In this document: positions 9,075 through 17,284 of the stretch, one piece after another
How positions within the stretch are numbered: the first letter of the stretch is position 1
Layout of the letters: each line of letters opens with the position of its first letter
Position numbers and translations under genes: made by a program
NCBI GenBank assembly: GCA_022821385.1
Contig: JAJEDR010000074.1
Span: 17,403-81,402, forward strand
Source: Rhodothermales bacterium
GTDB taxonomy: Bacteria; Bacteroidota; Rhodothermia; Rhodothermales; Bin80
Direction of reading: 5' to 3'
Length of the DNA: 64,000 nucleotides
Notes under the pieces: generated by a model
Told to the model about the DNA's origin: nothing
What the model saw: only the letters and a program-made list of their open reading frames with translations
The model's database searches: none

Positions 9075-9958
9075 TGTGCAGACAGATTCTCTTTGCCGGG
9101 CTGCTGCTGTTTCTGGCTGCCTGTGATTCCGGCGACTTCAGTGTACTGGACTATGAAACCGTGGTCGAGCTCACACTCATCGCAAACGAGCCGGTCCCCC
9201 CGGCGCGTGTGAGCAGGATTGTACCGGAAAATCAGTCAAGTGATTTTGAGGAGCGTGCAATTACGAATGCAGAGGTCGTGCTCAGTACAGGCTCAACGAG
9301 TTTGCTGCTGGAAGCATCCACTAAAAAGCCCGGAGTGTACGAGTACCTCGGCAAACATATCATACAACCCGGTGCGCGCTATGATTTGAAGGTAACCGTA
9401 CCTGGCGTAGCGACTACGATCACAGGAACCACCAATGTGCCGACTGCTGTGGAAATCCTAAGCGCTTCGCCCGAAGCAGGAAGGTATCTGTCGGATGAAC
9501 AGCTGACCCTCATCGTGATGCCCGGCCGTAGTGGTGATCAAACCCAGAGCAGCTTCACACTGGTTACGGAAGCTTTTGATTTACGGGAGGATAATCTGGT
9601 GCCGAGCGCTGCTGGATTTCTGGAGAACGATTCCGATCTCAGTCTGGACGACTTCAGGATCAGTGCGTCTCCGATCATTACAGAGGGCAATTTTTTTAAG
9701 TTTCCTGACGGTACGATCAGGTTAGTCTATCCTTGGATCGGGGTCAGCTTCTACGGCCGAAATATGGTCTACGTGAATTCGCTGGATCGTAATCTGTCTG
9801 ATTTTATCAGAGCTGCCGAGTTACAACAGGGAGGGGGAGGCACCTTTGGCCCCGGTGTTATTCCCAATGCAACTCCTATCCTATATGGTGCACATGGCCT
9901 TTTTGGAAGCCTGGCCAGGGACAAGACGCAATTCACCGTTTTTCCTCCAGACGAGTAG
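9074..9958 (+). CDS. DUF4249-type lipoprotein paired with the TonB receptor
   Basis: A 294-residue outer-membrane lipoprotein. The signal peptide ends in the lipobox LFLAAC (Cys17), followed by a beta-rich domain. The start VVELTLIANEPVPPARVSRI, the conserved ITNAEVVLSTG and the early YDLKVTVPG strand match the DUF4249 family as I know it from Bacteroidota, where members lie directly after TonB-dependent receptors. By analogy with SusD-like proteins it may cap or deliver cargo to the receptor (inference). The ATG shares its A with the receptor stop codon. The gene ends 3 bp from the convergent ligase gene, leaving no room for an intergenic terminator. Confidence 0.82.
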   Translation: MCRQILFAGLLLFLAACDSGDFSVLDYETVVELTLIANEPVPPARVSRIVPENQSSDFEERAITNAEVVLSTGSTSLLLEASTKKPGVYEYLGKHIIQPGARYDLKVTVPGVATTITGTTNVPTAVEILSASPEAGRYLSDEQLTLIVMPGRSGDQTQSSFTLVTEAFDLREDNLVPSAAGFLENDSDLSLDDFRISASPIITEGNFFKFPDGTIRLVYPWIGVSFYGRNMVYVNSLDRNLSDFIRAAELQQGGGGTFGPGVIPNATPILYGAHGLFGSLARDKTQFTVFPPDE

Positions 9959-9961
9959 CGG

Positions 9962-11113
9962 TTACACGCCGTGCATGGTTTCCCGAATGAGCATGTCCAC
10001 CACTGCTTTGATGGCCTGCTCTGCTGTGGCTCCTTTCTGTATCGCTTCTTTGTAGGCTTCACGCTGCCAGTGTGCACTGGTCCCCCGTTTCAGGATCGTG
10101 CGCGCATGCTCGATCTCTTCTACGCAGCCCAGGGTCTCCGCATCCGGCATGACTGACTCCAATAACTCTTCAAGCAGCTCCTCATACGGGATCGTCAGCC
10201 CCCTCCCAAAATCAATCAGTGCTCCATCAATCCCATAACGTTGGGCGCGCCAGCGGTTTTCGTATAACAGCATGTTGGCATAGCTGCGCCAACGCTGATT
10301 TTCTCGGCGCAGGCGCCACAGCATGTGCAGCCAGCACTGATACAACGCCGCAATGCAGATCGCATCCTCTACTCTTGTACAGATGTCGGTTACGCGCATC
10401 TCTAGCGTCGGGAACCGGTGGCTAGGCCGAATATCCCACCAGATCTTCGTGCTGTCCTCTATCACACCAGCATGTACCAATACATCTACATGCCGCTCAA
10501 ATTCTGCGTAGCTCTCGAAGTGCTCCGGAAGTCCTGTGCGTGGAATTTCGTTCCAAACTGCAATGCGGTATGACATAAGCCCCGTATCCTGACCTTCCCA
10601 GTAAGGTGACGACGAGCTCAATGCCAGTAGATGCGGCAGTACGTAAGTAGTCTGATTCATCAGGTCAATCCGCAGATTGTCATCCTCAATCCCCGCATGA
10701 ATGTGCATTCCGCAGATGACCATTCTCTGAGCGATAACCTGCATGTTCTGCGCCAGGATTTCATAGCGGTCCCTTGGAGTATGACGCTGGGTAACGTAGG
10801 AAGCATTCGGATGCGAAGATGCGGCAATAATCGCTAGCCCGTACGGCTCTACCACATCATATACTGTTCTGCGTAATCGAATCAATTCCTCCTGTGCCTC
10901 CTGCACGTTTGCACAAACATGTGTTCCAACCTCTATCTGAGATTGGAAGAATTCTTGCGAGACCTGCCCACCGAGTGCCGCCTGCGCATCTTGCAGCATC
11001 GTGGGCGGCACTTCGCGAATAAGTTTCCCGGTATCTTCCTCTACGATGAGGTACTCCTCCTCGACACCCAAACTGAGTTTGGGTTCCTTAAGAATTTCGC
11101 TGGCAACAGACAT
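9962..11113 (-). CDS. Carboxylate-amine ligase, YbdK / glutamate-cysteine ligase GCS2 family
   Basis: A 383-residue cytoplasmic ATP-dependent ligase. LSLGVEEEYLIVEEDTG at the N-terminus, the metal-binding ICGMHIHAGI, and the WWDIRPSHRFPTLEMRVTDI block are hallmarks of the GCS2/YbdK family, which joins a glutamate gamma-carboxyl to an amine; YbdK has weak glutamate-cysteine ligase activity. ATG 11113 gives the normal N-terminus. It lies alone on the minus strand, convergent with the DUF4249 gene and divergent from a beta-barrel gene 312 bp away. The physiological amine acceptor is not evident. Confidence 0.9.
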   Translation of the reverse strand: MSVASEILKEPKLSLGVEEEYLIVEEDTGKLIREVPPTMLQDAQAALGGQVSQEFFQSQIEVGTHVCANVQEAQEELIRLRRTVYDVVEPYGLAIIAASSHPNASYVTQRHTPRDRYEILAQNMQVIAQRMVICGMHIHAGIEDDNLRIDLMNQTTYVLPHLLALSSSSPYWEGQDTGLMSYRIAVWNEIPRTGLPEHFESYAEFERHVDVLVHAGVIEDSTKIWWDIRPSHRFPTLEMRVTDICTRVEDAICIAALYQCWLHMLWRLRRENQRWRSYANMLLYENRWRAQRYGIDGALIDFGRGLTIPYEELLEELLESVMPDAETLGCVEEIEHARTILKRGTSAHWQREAYKEAIQKGATAEQAIKAVVDMLIRETMHGV

Positions 11114-11425
11114 AAGCTTAGATTTTTCGGGGTTCGGTCAATAACCTCCCGTTGAGCAATTACGGGAACTTACAGACTGATTATACACATAGCAAGTGTC
11201 TATGCTCAATTAGGTACTGACAGACACTCATTCGTTAAACTCGTAATGAGGCCTTTGCAATTCAGAGACTTGAAGAAGGTCGTTGGACGGGTTTTTGCTG
11301 GACAGTAAGCATTTTGCCAGCATTTCTTGTAATGTGGCGCGCTGTTCTATCCCTATTCTTAGGTCAGTTGCCCATTTCTTCTTGAGTGGCACAAACCAGC
11401 CGGAAGGCACAAACACTTGTAAATC
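11114..11425. other. Divergent intergenic region, no gene seen
   Basis: This 312-bp stretch separates the YbdK-like gene (left, minus) from the beta-barrel gene (right, plus) and must carry both promoters. A 62-codon minus-strand frame (11228-11416) has no recognisable motif and I do not call it a gene. No hairpin terminator or known RNA motif was noticed. Confidence 0.5.
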
Positions 11426-12100
11426 ATGATTAAGAGATCCAACCCCTTTATTGTTTTTACCATTTTGACAAGTTTTCTTTTCGCAACGGCCAAAGCACAG
11501 GTTCCCGAAACCACACGCGCCAATTCAGATCGTCCTCCTGTATCTGTTTCTCTCCAGGCAGGGCTGAGTTTGGCAACAGTCAGCCCAGAGGCAAATGCTG
11601 ATGCATCAGGTGTTGATTATGGCTATCAAAGTGGCCTCAATGTACGGGCATCCGTTTTCTTGCCATTCTCGGGACTTCTGGGCACGCAGTTAGGTGTTGG
11701 CTGGGTCCAGAAAGGATCTGTTATAAATGTTCGTTTTTCCGACATTGATGGTGTTTTTTCGTCGAACCTAAGGACTGAATTCCTTCAGTTTCCTCTTCTT
11801 CTTTCACTTATGCCAACGTCGAACTTACGCATACTTGTCGGCCCGGTGATCTCGTTTCCTCTCAGTTGCAACATTGAATCCATGGGGGCCACTGTTGATT
11901 GTGACGAGGCTGACCTTGAATTAAATACCGACATATCCATCATGGCTGGAGCGGGTGTGAGCATACCTCTATCCAATTCTTACTCGCTGGCACTGGATGC
12001 TGTATATGACTTGGGCTTGACTGCAATTGCAGAAGATTCCGAGTCTAATAACCGGGGTTTCTTGTTTACGGCTGGTATCCGTTTACCGCTAAACCGGTAG
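11426..12100 (+). CDS. Outer-membrane beta-barrel protein, PorT-like family
   Basis: A 224-residue protein with a signal peptide (MIKRSNPFIVFTILTSFLFA, cleavage after AKA) and a mature chain of alternating strands: VSLQAGLSLATVSPEA, GYQSGLNVRASVFLPF, LGTQLGVGWVQKGSVI and SLALDAVYDLGLTAI, finishing with FTAGIRLPL. This is the small porin-like barrel common in Bacteroidota (outer membrane protein beta-barrel domain). The phrase LGVGWVQKGS is typical of the family. It is monocistronic by spacing. No ligand or partner can be inferred. Confidence 0.8.
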   Translation: MIKRSNPFIVFTILTSFLFATAKAQVPETTRANSDRPPVSVSLQAGLSLATVSPEANADASGVDYGYQSGLNVRASVFLPFSGLLGTQLGVGWVQKGSVINVRFSDIDGVFSSNLRTEFLQFPLLLSLMPTSNLRILVGPVISFPLSCNIESMGATVDCDEADLELNTDISIMAGAGVSIPLSNSYSLALDAVYDLGLTAIAEDSESNNRGFLFTAGIRLPLNR

Positions 12101-12230
12101 TCGTGGTAGCATCTACGTGCTCGCCAATCCTCAGTGAAGGAACTCACAGAAACGCGCGGAATCAGCAACCCCTAATTCCCGCACAAACCCTAACTTAGAA
12201 ATTACCCGGCCGGCATTCCTTCCTGCAAGC

Positions 12231-13058
12231 ATGGAATCTAACTTTACCGAACGCTTACGCAATGCCCAGTCTGCCAGCGATAGTATGGTTTGCGTAGGGT
12301 TGGATCCAGATATAGCGAGACTCCCCGACACTATACGCCAAAAGTACGCGACGCCTGAAACTGCTATCCTGGCTTTTAACGGCGCAATCATACAAGCTAC
12401 GGCTCCATTTGCCTGTGCTTATAAACTCAATTCGGCCTTCTACGAAAACCTGGGAAGCCGGGGATTTAGCATCCTTGCCGCAACCATTGACCTGATTCCG
12501 AACCATGCACTATGTATTGTGGATGCCAAACGTGGCGATATCGGAAATACCGCCCGTAAATATGCTTCCAGCATCTTTAACTTGCTCGGGGCTGATGGCT
12601 GCACGGTTGCACCGTACATGGGCTTTGATGCAGTTCAACCATTCCTTGAATATCGCGACCGAGCAACCTTTGTCCTAGTTCGAACATCCAACCCAAGCAG
12701 CGATGAGTTGCAGTCGCTGACCATAAATGGGAAACCGCTCTACGAACATGTCGCCAACCAAGCTTCCGCATGGGCGAAAAAATCATCTGGATCTGTCGGA
12801 TTCGTAGTGGGGGCAACTAAGCCTCAGGAACTTCAACAGTTGCGTGATCAGCATCCCACCATCCCCTTCCTGATCCCTGGCGTAGGTGCGCAGGGCGGGT
12901 CAGTAAAAGCAGCTGCGCGTGCAGCAACCTCGAAAGGCCTGGTTCTCGTAAATAGCAGCCGCAGCATCCTGTACGCCTCGCCGAACAAGGATTTTGACCA
13001 GATGGCCGCCAAAGCCACACGCAAACTGCGTGACGCACTTAACCAAACGAACCTTTGA
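12231..13058 (+). CDS. pyrF: Orotidine 5'-phosphate decarboxylase, type 2
   Basis: Decarboxylates OMP to UMP, the last step of de novo pyrimidine synthesis, in the cytoplasm. The 275-residue TIM barrel carries the catalytic Lys/Asp motif DAKRGDIGN at residues 97-105, the N-terminal VCVGLDPDIARLP, the substrate-binding FACAYKLNSAFYE, and the phosphate-binding IPGVGAQGG late in the chain. Its length and GFDAVQPFL segment fit the longer type-2 enzyme. It lies far from pyrRB (about 54-56 kb), so the pathway genes are dispersed. The stop codon is 2 bp before the next ATG. Confidence 0.95.
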   Translation: MESNFTERLRNAQSASDSMVCVGLDPDIARLPDTIRQKYATPETAILAFNGAIIQATAPFACAYKLNSAFYENLGSRGFSILAATIDLIPNHALCIVDAKRGDIGNTARKYASSIFNLLGADGCTVAPYMGFDAVQPFLEYRDRATFVLVRTSNPSSDELQSLTINGKPLYEHVANQASAWAKKSSGSVGFVVGATKPQELQQLRDQHPTIPFLIPGVGAQGGSVKAAARAATSKGLVLVNSSRSILYASPNKDFDQMAAKATRKLRDALNQTNL

Positions 13059-13060
13059 AA

Positions 13061-13354
13061 ATGCTGATCCGGATTGTGCGCCTCACATTGCAACCCGATG
13101 CCGTCCATTCCTTTTACCGTATCTTTGCCGTGACCGCTCCAAAAATTCGACAGACACACGGTTGTAGAAAACTTGAACTCTGGACGGATGCCGAATTCTC
13201 AAACGTAATAACAACGTACAGCGAATGGGATTCTGAATCCCATCTGGATACCTACCGGAATTCCACCCTGTTCAGGGACGCCTGGGCAACCGTTAAACCG
13301 ATGTTTGCAGCTCCGGCTCTAGCCCACAGCTATCTCCCTCAAAAAGTTACCTGA
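13061..13354 (+). CDS. Antibiotic biosynthesis monooxygenase (ABM)-like small protein
   Basis: A 97-residue ferredoxin-like alpha/beta protein. LIRIVRLTLQPDAVHSFYRIF, the central RQTHGCRKLELW, TTYSEWDSESHLDTYRNS and the C-terminal helix match the ABM/quinol-monooxygenase fold, whose members include real oxygenases, heme-degrading enzymes and proteins without known catalysis. I start at ATG 13061, 2 bp after pyrF, rather than the TTG at 13055. Its last 16 bases overlap the end of the convergent TonB-receptor gene, which is unusual. Function is not assigned. Confidence 0.75.
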   Translation: MLIRIVRLTLQPDAVHSFYRIFAVTAPKIRQTHGCRKLELWTDAEFSNVITTYSEWDSESHLDTYRNSTLFRDAWATVKPMFAAPALAHSYLPQKVT

Positions 13355-15336
13355 ACACCCCCATGTAACGCCCTCCCTGGCCCAGGTAGACCCAACTGTG
13401 GCAGTGTTACCGCGTCGGTGATGTTGTTGCCCCGTGCAAATACCTCGGCCGAATATTGCTTATACAGGACGAGCCAGGCCAAGCGAATATTCGTTACCAT
13501 AGAGCGCTCAAGCGGCACGAATGCATTATTCTGTGCCAGTCCGTGCGCCTTGCCTGTGTACTGTTCCTCCAGTACCACCGAAAAGCCTGCCGAAGACCGA
13601 TAGCTTATCCTGCATCCTCCGACCCCGGACGGTTTCTCCACGAGTGGCTCCGTACCGTCGGTGGTGACCGCCCGTGCACGCATTATGGTCATGCTGCAGC
13701 TTGCCAGCACGTTTGCCATAATTCGAGAGACCAGCGTAGTCTCGAGCCCAAGCACTCGGCTGCCATCAAGATTAACTCTCTGCCGTCTGGGGCGCGCGTC
13801 GCCTTCGACGAGCACCATCCTCTGTCCGATCGTGTCGTGGGTCCGATTAAAGAAGACAATCGCCTCTGCGGTAGTTTCACCACGCTCAATACGCACTGCA
13901 ACCTCTGTCAATAAAGAGGATTCAGGTACTAGATCAGGATTCACAAGAAACCTTCCCAATGATTCCCCGAACAACTCACGCATCGTCGGAAAACGTACTT
14001 TGCGCCCGGCAACTCCCCTGATCGTCATACCGGGAGTAAGATCATGAGAGAGCCCCGCGGTGACGCCGATACCTGTCTGCGGGCCTCGATCCGGCTTGTC
14101 GCCGGTTTTTGGGGTTGCAAAAACATCCATACTAGCACCCACTGTAACATTTACGCGCCCCATTCTTGTGTATTCAATACCATTGCTAAGTACCCGCTGT
14201 GAGAAGGGCCGCAGAAGCGGGGCCTCCCCGATAGCAAGATCCTGTTGCTCATGGCTTGACGACAACCAATTTACGGCGGTCCGCAGCACACCATCCCCCG
14301 AAAAATCACGCAGGTAAGTAAGACGCAACCCATACGTATCATCCTGGTCTATTTGAGTACTGAGCTGTTCGCGGTAGGATGCATTTGAGTACTGTGCAAT
14401 CGTCTGGCCAAACCGGCTAACCCAGGCAGCTCCGCGTAAGGTTCCGTTCCGAACAGGAAACTGTCCACTGACAATGGCCATGTTAGTCTCCCATTCTGGA
14501 TACCGCCAGAATCGAACATTCGACACCTCGGGATCCAGATGTCCTTCGGGGGCGACGCCCTTCTTACCGCTAAGGCTCAAGAGCGAAATACCAATACTTC
14601 CGCCGCCGTCCACATTGTAGGCCAGCTGCCCAAATGCGGACTGCATGCGACGGTCTGTATTAGTTCGTATATCGGTATGTTGACTGTATGGTAGATCCGC
14701 CTCATCAGGAACCCCTATCCCATTCTGATCCGACACGCCCACAAAAACTGTGGACTGGAACCGTTGCATGCGGCGAAGCCATGTGAGTCGGGCCTGTTGC
14801 GAGTCATACGAGCCAGTAATTCCGGACAGCTGCGCGAACGTTCCCTGATTTCTGAGCTGTCTGGACGTAAGATTAATCGCCCCACCAAGAACATTGGCCC
14901 CATAGAGAACAGACGGTACCCCCTTGGCAATTGAGATTTCTCCAACAACTTCTGAAGGAATCAGACTAAAGTCTATACGGTTATCCCATGGAACATTGAG
15001 CAGTGCCCCATCAAAGAATATGCTTACTTGCCGCTCCCCTGACCCACGCAGGTAAATCAGCGACTCTCCACGCGAGTTTGTCTGCAAATGTGCGGAGGGA
15101 ACGAGCCTTAGAACATAGTCAATCGAAGCTACGTCTGACTGTGCAATGTCAGCCAGGCGGACGCGCTGCATCGTTGATACCGGTGAAGCCACCGTCAAAC
15201 TGCCCTGTGGGCCAACAACAATCTCTCCCAATTCGTAGTGGCTCAGCGAGTCGGCCGGTACTTGCGCCTGCATCGCCCCCCCCGCTAGCAGGCTACCTAC
15301 CATTGTGAGCAAACAAAAAGCTACCTTCAGGATCAT
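13339..15336 (-). CDS. TonB-dependent receptor, no CarboxypepD domain
   Basis: A 665-residue outer-membrane receptor. The signal peptide (MILKVAFCLLTMVGSLLAGG) is followed by a TonB-box-like LGEIVVGPQ segment, a plug domain (RGSGERQVSIFFDGALLNVP, VLYGANVLGGAINLTSR) and a barrel ending in the aromatic GGVQVTF. In contrast to the receptor at 6780, it has no N-terminal beta-sandwich and resembles BtuB/Cir-type receptors for cobalamin or siderophores. The start at ATG 15336 is clear. No ABC importer or binding-protein gene is adjacent, so the cargo is open. It overlaps the convergent ABM gene by 16 bp at the 3' end. Confidence 0.9.
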   Translation of the reverse strand: MILKVAFCLLTMVGSLLAGGAMQAQVPADSLSHYELGEIVVGPQGSLTVASPVSTMQRVRLADIAQSDVASIDYVLRLVPSAHLQTNSRGESLIYLRGSGERQVSIFFDGALLNVPWDNRIDFSLIPSEVVGEISIAKGVPSVLYGANVLGGAINLTSRQLRNQGTFAQLSGITGSYDSQQARLTWLRRMQRFQSTVFVGVSDQNGIGVPDEADLPYSQHTDIRTNTDRRMQSAFGQLAYNVDGGGSIGISLLSLSGKKGVAPEGHLDPEVSNVRFWRYPEWETNMAIVSGQFPVRNGTLRGAAWVSRFGQTIAQYSNASYREQLSTQIDQDDTYGLRLTYLRDFSGDGVLRTAVNWLSSSHEQQDLAIGEAPLLRPFSQRVLSNGIEYTRMGRVNVTVGASMDVFATPKTGDKPDRGPQTGIGVTAGLSHDLTPGMTIRGVAGRKVRFPTMRELFGESLGRFLVNPDLVPESSLLTEVAVRIERGETTAEAIVFFNRTHDTIGQRMVLVEGDARPRRQRVNLDGSRVLGLETTLVSRIMANVLASCSMTIMRARAVTTDGTEPLVEKPSGVGGCRISYRSSAGFSVVLEEQYTGKAHGLAQNNAFVPLERSMVTNIRLAWLVLYKQYSAEVFARGNNITDAVTLPQLGLPGPGRALHGGVQVTF

Positions 15337-15375
15337 GTGTCCAGTGCAATTGGTACACGCCCTGCTACGGCAGGA

Positions 15376-15942
15376 CTATGGAACGGACACGGATTCTATG
15401 CCAGCCAACAGATCCTTCAAATCTATAGTGTTCTGCGACCGATTATAGTGGTGCGGCCTGATCTGGAAGCGTCCTTCTTCCGGCACCTGCACCCGTTGCG
15501 TAAGACCTAGGTGTATTCCCAAGTCTTCGGAGAGTGTTCGCCGCTTAGACTGGGCCAATTCTCTTTCACTGATTAGTGCACCGAATGCCCGATGCAGCGC
15601 CCCATATCGGGCCCGTCCCACCCAGTTTGTCATTACGTTATCTTCAACGGCCAATGCCTCGTTGATCAACTCCAACTGTCTCTGTGCTACTGCCGTGTAC
15701 TCGGAGGCTACGATCTGCATTCGATCACTATAAGGAGATAATGCGGGATCCGCAGATGCAGCGTCAGCCAGCCTAACGGCTTCTGTTTCCATAGCGGAAG
15801 CCTCCGCCGCTATTTGCTGCACTGTCAAAGAAAGACTCTTGGCAATCTCGTCTTCAGAACCACCATAGGTCCGACATCCCGCCAAGAAAATCAATCCGGC
15901 AAAAAGGACAACGGCCCATCGCCTCTGCGTAACCAGCTGCAT
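15376..15942 (-). CDS. Hypothetical lipoprotein, helical
   Basis: A 188-residue protein with a lipoprotein signal peptide ending in LIFLAGC (Cys23). The mature part is mostly alpha-helical with alanine- and glutamate-rich heptads (SLTVQQIAAEASAMETEAV, SEYTAVAQRQLELINEAL). I do not recognise a family. Its ATG shares a base with the glgC stop (TGATG on the minus strand), so it is translationally coupled to glgC, an odd pairing of a cytoplasmic glycogen enzyme with an exported lipoprotein. A real gene is likely because of the coupling and lipobox; function is unknown. Confidence 0.75.
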   Translation of the reverse strand: MQLVTQRRWAVVLFAGLIFLAGCRTYGGSEDEIAKSLSLTVQQIAAEASAMETEAVRLADAASADPALSPYSDRMQIVASEYTAVAQRQLELINEALAVEDNVMTNWVGRARYGALHRAFGALISERELAQSKRRTLSEDLGIHLGLTQRVQVPEEGRFQIRPHHYNRSQNTIDLKDLLAGIESVSVP

Positions 15943-17204
15943 CAGATTACAGTTTCGTCCGGGATTGTAACATTCTTCGGGATCACAACGACCCCGTCGC
16001 GGATGTATAAATCGTCACCATCGTGCTCTTGTACGCCTTCAGTGTTACGTATGATGCATCTGCTGCCAATGGCCACATTTTTGTCTACGATAGCCCCCTC
16101 AATAACCGTGTGGTCTCCGATGCCAGGCTGTTCTGGTCCTTCCACACGTTCGCGAATTTCTGTCCCGTGCCAAGGGTAGTAATCTGCACCCAGAAGTACT
16201 GAATCACGAATGGTGGTATGATCGCCTATTTGCGTACGGATTCCAATCACCGATCCTGTGATTTCGCTCTTGCCGATGACACATCCTTCGGACACCAGGC
16301 TATCGGTGAGTTTTGCCCCAGAAATCTTGGCTGGCGCAAGCATTCTCGCATGAGTGTACAGGCGCATTGCAGGATTATAAAGGTTGTATCCCGGCTGTAA
16401 GTCGGCCAGCATTAAACTGGCATCATAATAGGACCGGATCGTTCCAATGTCACTCCAGTAACCCTCGAATGGATAACTGACCACACGCTTTTTTTTGATT
16501 ACGTGCGGAATAATCTGCTTTCCAAAATCATGGTGTTCCGGCTCCTCATTAAGAATTTTGAAGAGGAGTTCACTACTGAATATATAAATGCCCATGGAAG
16601 CCAGGTATACGCGCCCTGCAGCTTTCATCGACGCACTAACCGGGCTTTCTTTGCCGGTCAAGTCCTGAGGTTTTTCATGAAATTCGGTGATCCTCTGATT
16701 TTCATCGGTCTTGAGGATTCCGAATGCAGGGGCCTCTTCCGCCGTGACCGGGATAGTTGCAACAGTAACGGTAGCATTGCTGTCTACATGAGTGGCCAGA
16801 AGTTTCCCGTAGTCCATTGAATAGAGTTGATCTCCCGAAAGAATCAATACATGCTCATTCCGATATACCGCGACATGAGGAATGCTCTGGCGCACCGCAT
16901 CCGCGGTTCCCTGGAACCAGTTCGCGGATTTCTGTGTCTGTTCTGCGGCTAAAACCGTCACGAAGCCTCGCCGATAATCGTCAAACCTGTATGTGTGCGC
17001 CAAATGGCGATTCAGACTGGCAGAATTGAATTGGGTTAAAACAAAAATCTTGCTGATCCCCGAATTAATACAGTTCGAAACTGGAACGTCAATGAGCCGG
17101 TATTTGCCTGCAAGTGGCACAGCAGGCTTGGAACGAAGTAAGGTTAGTGGAAATAAACGCGAGCCTGTACCGCCGCCAAGGATAATTGCTGCACAATCAG
17201 TCAT
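15942..17204 (-). CDS. glgC: Glucose-1-phosphate adenylyltransferase, cyanobacterial/plant type
   Basis: Makes ADP-glucose from ATP and glucose 1-phosphate, the committed step of glycogen synthesis. The 420-residue chain shows the nucleotidyltransferase signature [15 protein letters not shown], then [43 protein letters not shown] and [11 protein letters not shown], followed by a C-terminal left-handed beta-helix ending [20 protein letters not shown]. These segments read like the cyanobacterial/plant enzyme rather than E. coli GlgC. ATG 17204 is the only sensible start. No glgA or glgB lies in the window. The downstream lipoprotein gene overlaps by one base. Confidence 0.95.
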   Translation of the reverse strand: MTDCAAIILGGGTGSRLFPLTLLRSKPAVPLAGKYRLIDVPVSNCINSGISKIFVLTQFNSASLNRHLAHTYRFDDYRRGFVTVLAAEQTQKSANWFQGTADAVRQSIPHVAVYRNEHVLILSGDQLYSMDYGKLLATHVDSNATVTVATIPVTAEEAPAFGILKTDENQRITEFHEKPQDLTGKESPVSASMKAAGRVYLASMGIYIFSSELLFKILNEEPEHHDFGKQIIPHVIKKKRVVSYPFEGYWSDIGTIRSYYDASLMLADLQPGYNLYNPAMRLYTHARMLAPAKISGAKLTDSLVSEGCVIGKSEITGSVIGIRTQIGDHTTIRDSVLLGADYYPWHGTEIRERVEGPEQPGIGDHTVIEGAIVDKNVAIGSRCIIRNTEGVQEHDGDDLYIRDGVVVIPKNVTIPDETVI

Positions 17205-17256
17205 TAATTGAATCAGGTTATTGAAAAAGTCGAATCACGGAGCAAATAATAATACT

Positions 17257-17279
17257 TTAATGCGCTGTTTCAGCGTTAA
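17257..17279. promoter_or_regulatory. Inverted repeat between glgC and the DUF4175-type gene
   Basis: TTAA-tg-CGCTG-TTT-CAGCG-TTAA forms a near-perfect dyad in the 80-bp divergent gap, ending 5 bp before ATG 17285. It could be an operator or an mRNA hairpin that hides the start. No matching regulator gene was seen. Confidence 0.35.
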
Positions 17280-17284
17280 CATTG

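Noticed and set aside
11228..11416. 62-codon minus-strand frame in the gap beside the beta-barrel gene
   Set aside because: No motif, no Shine-Dalgarno and no neighbour support.
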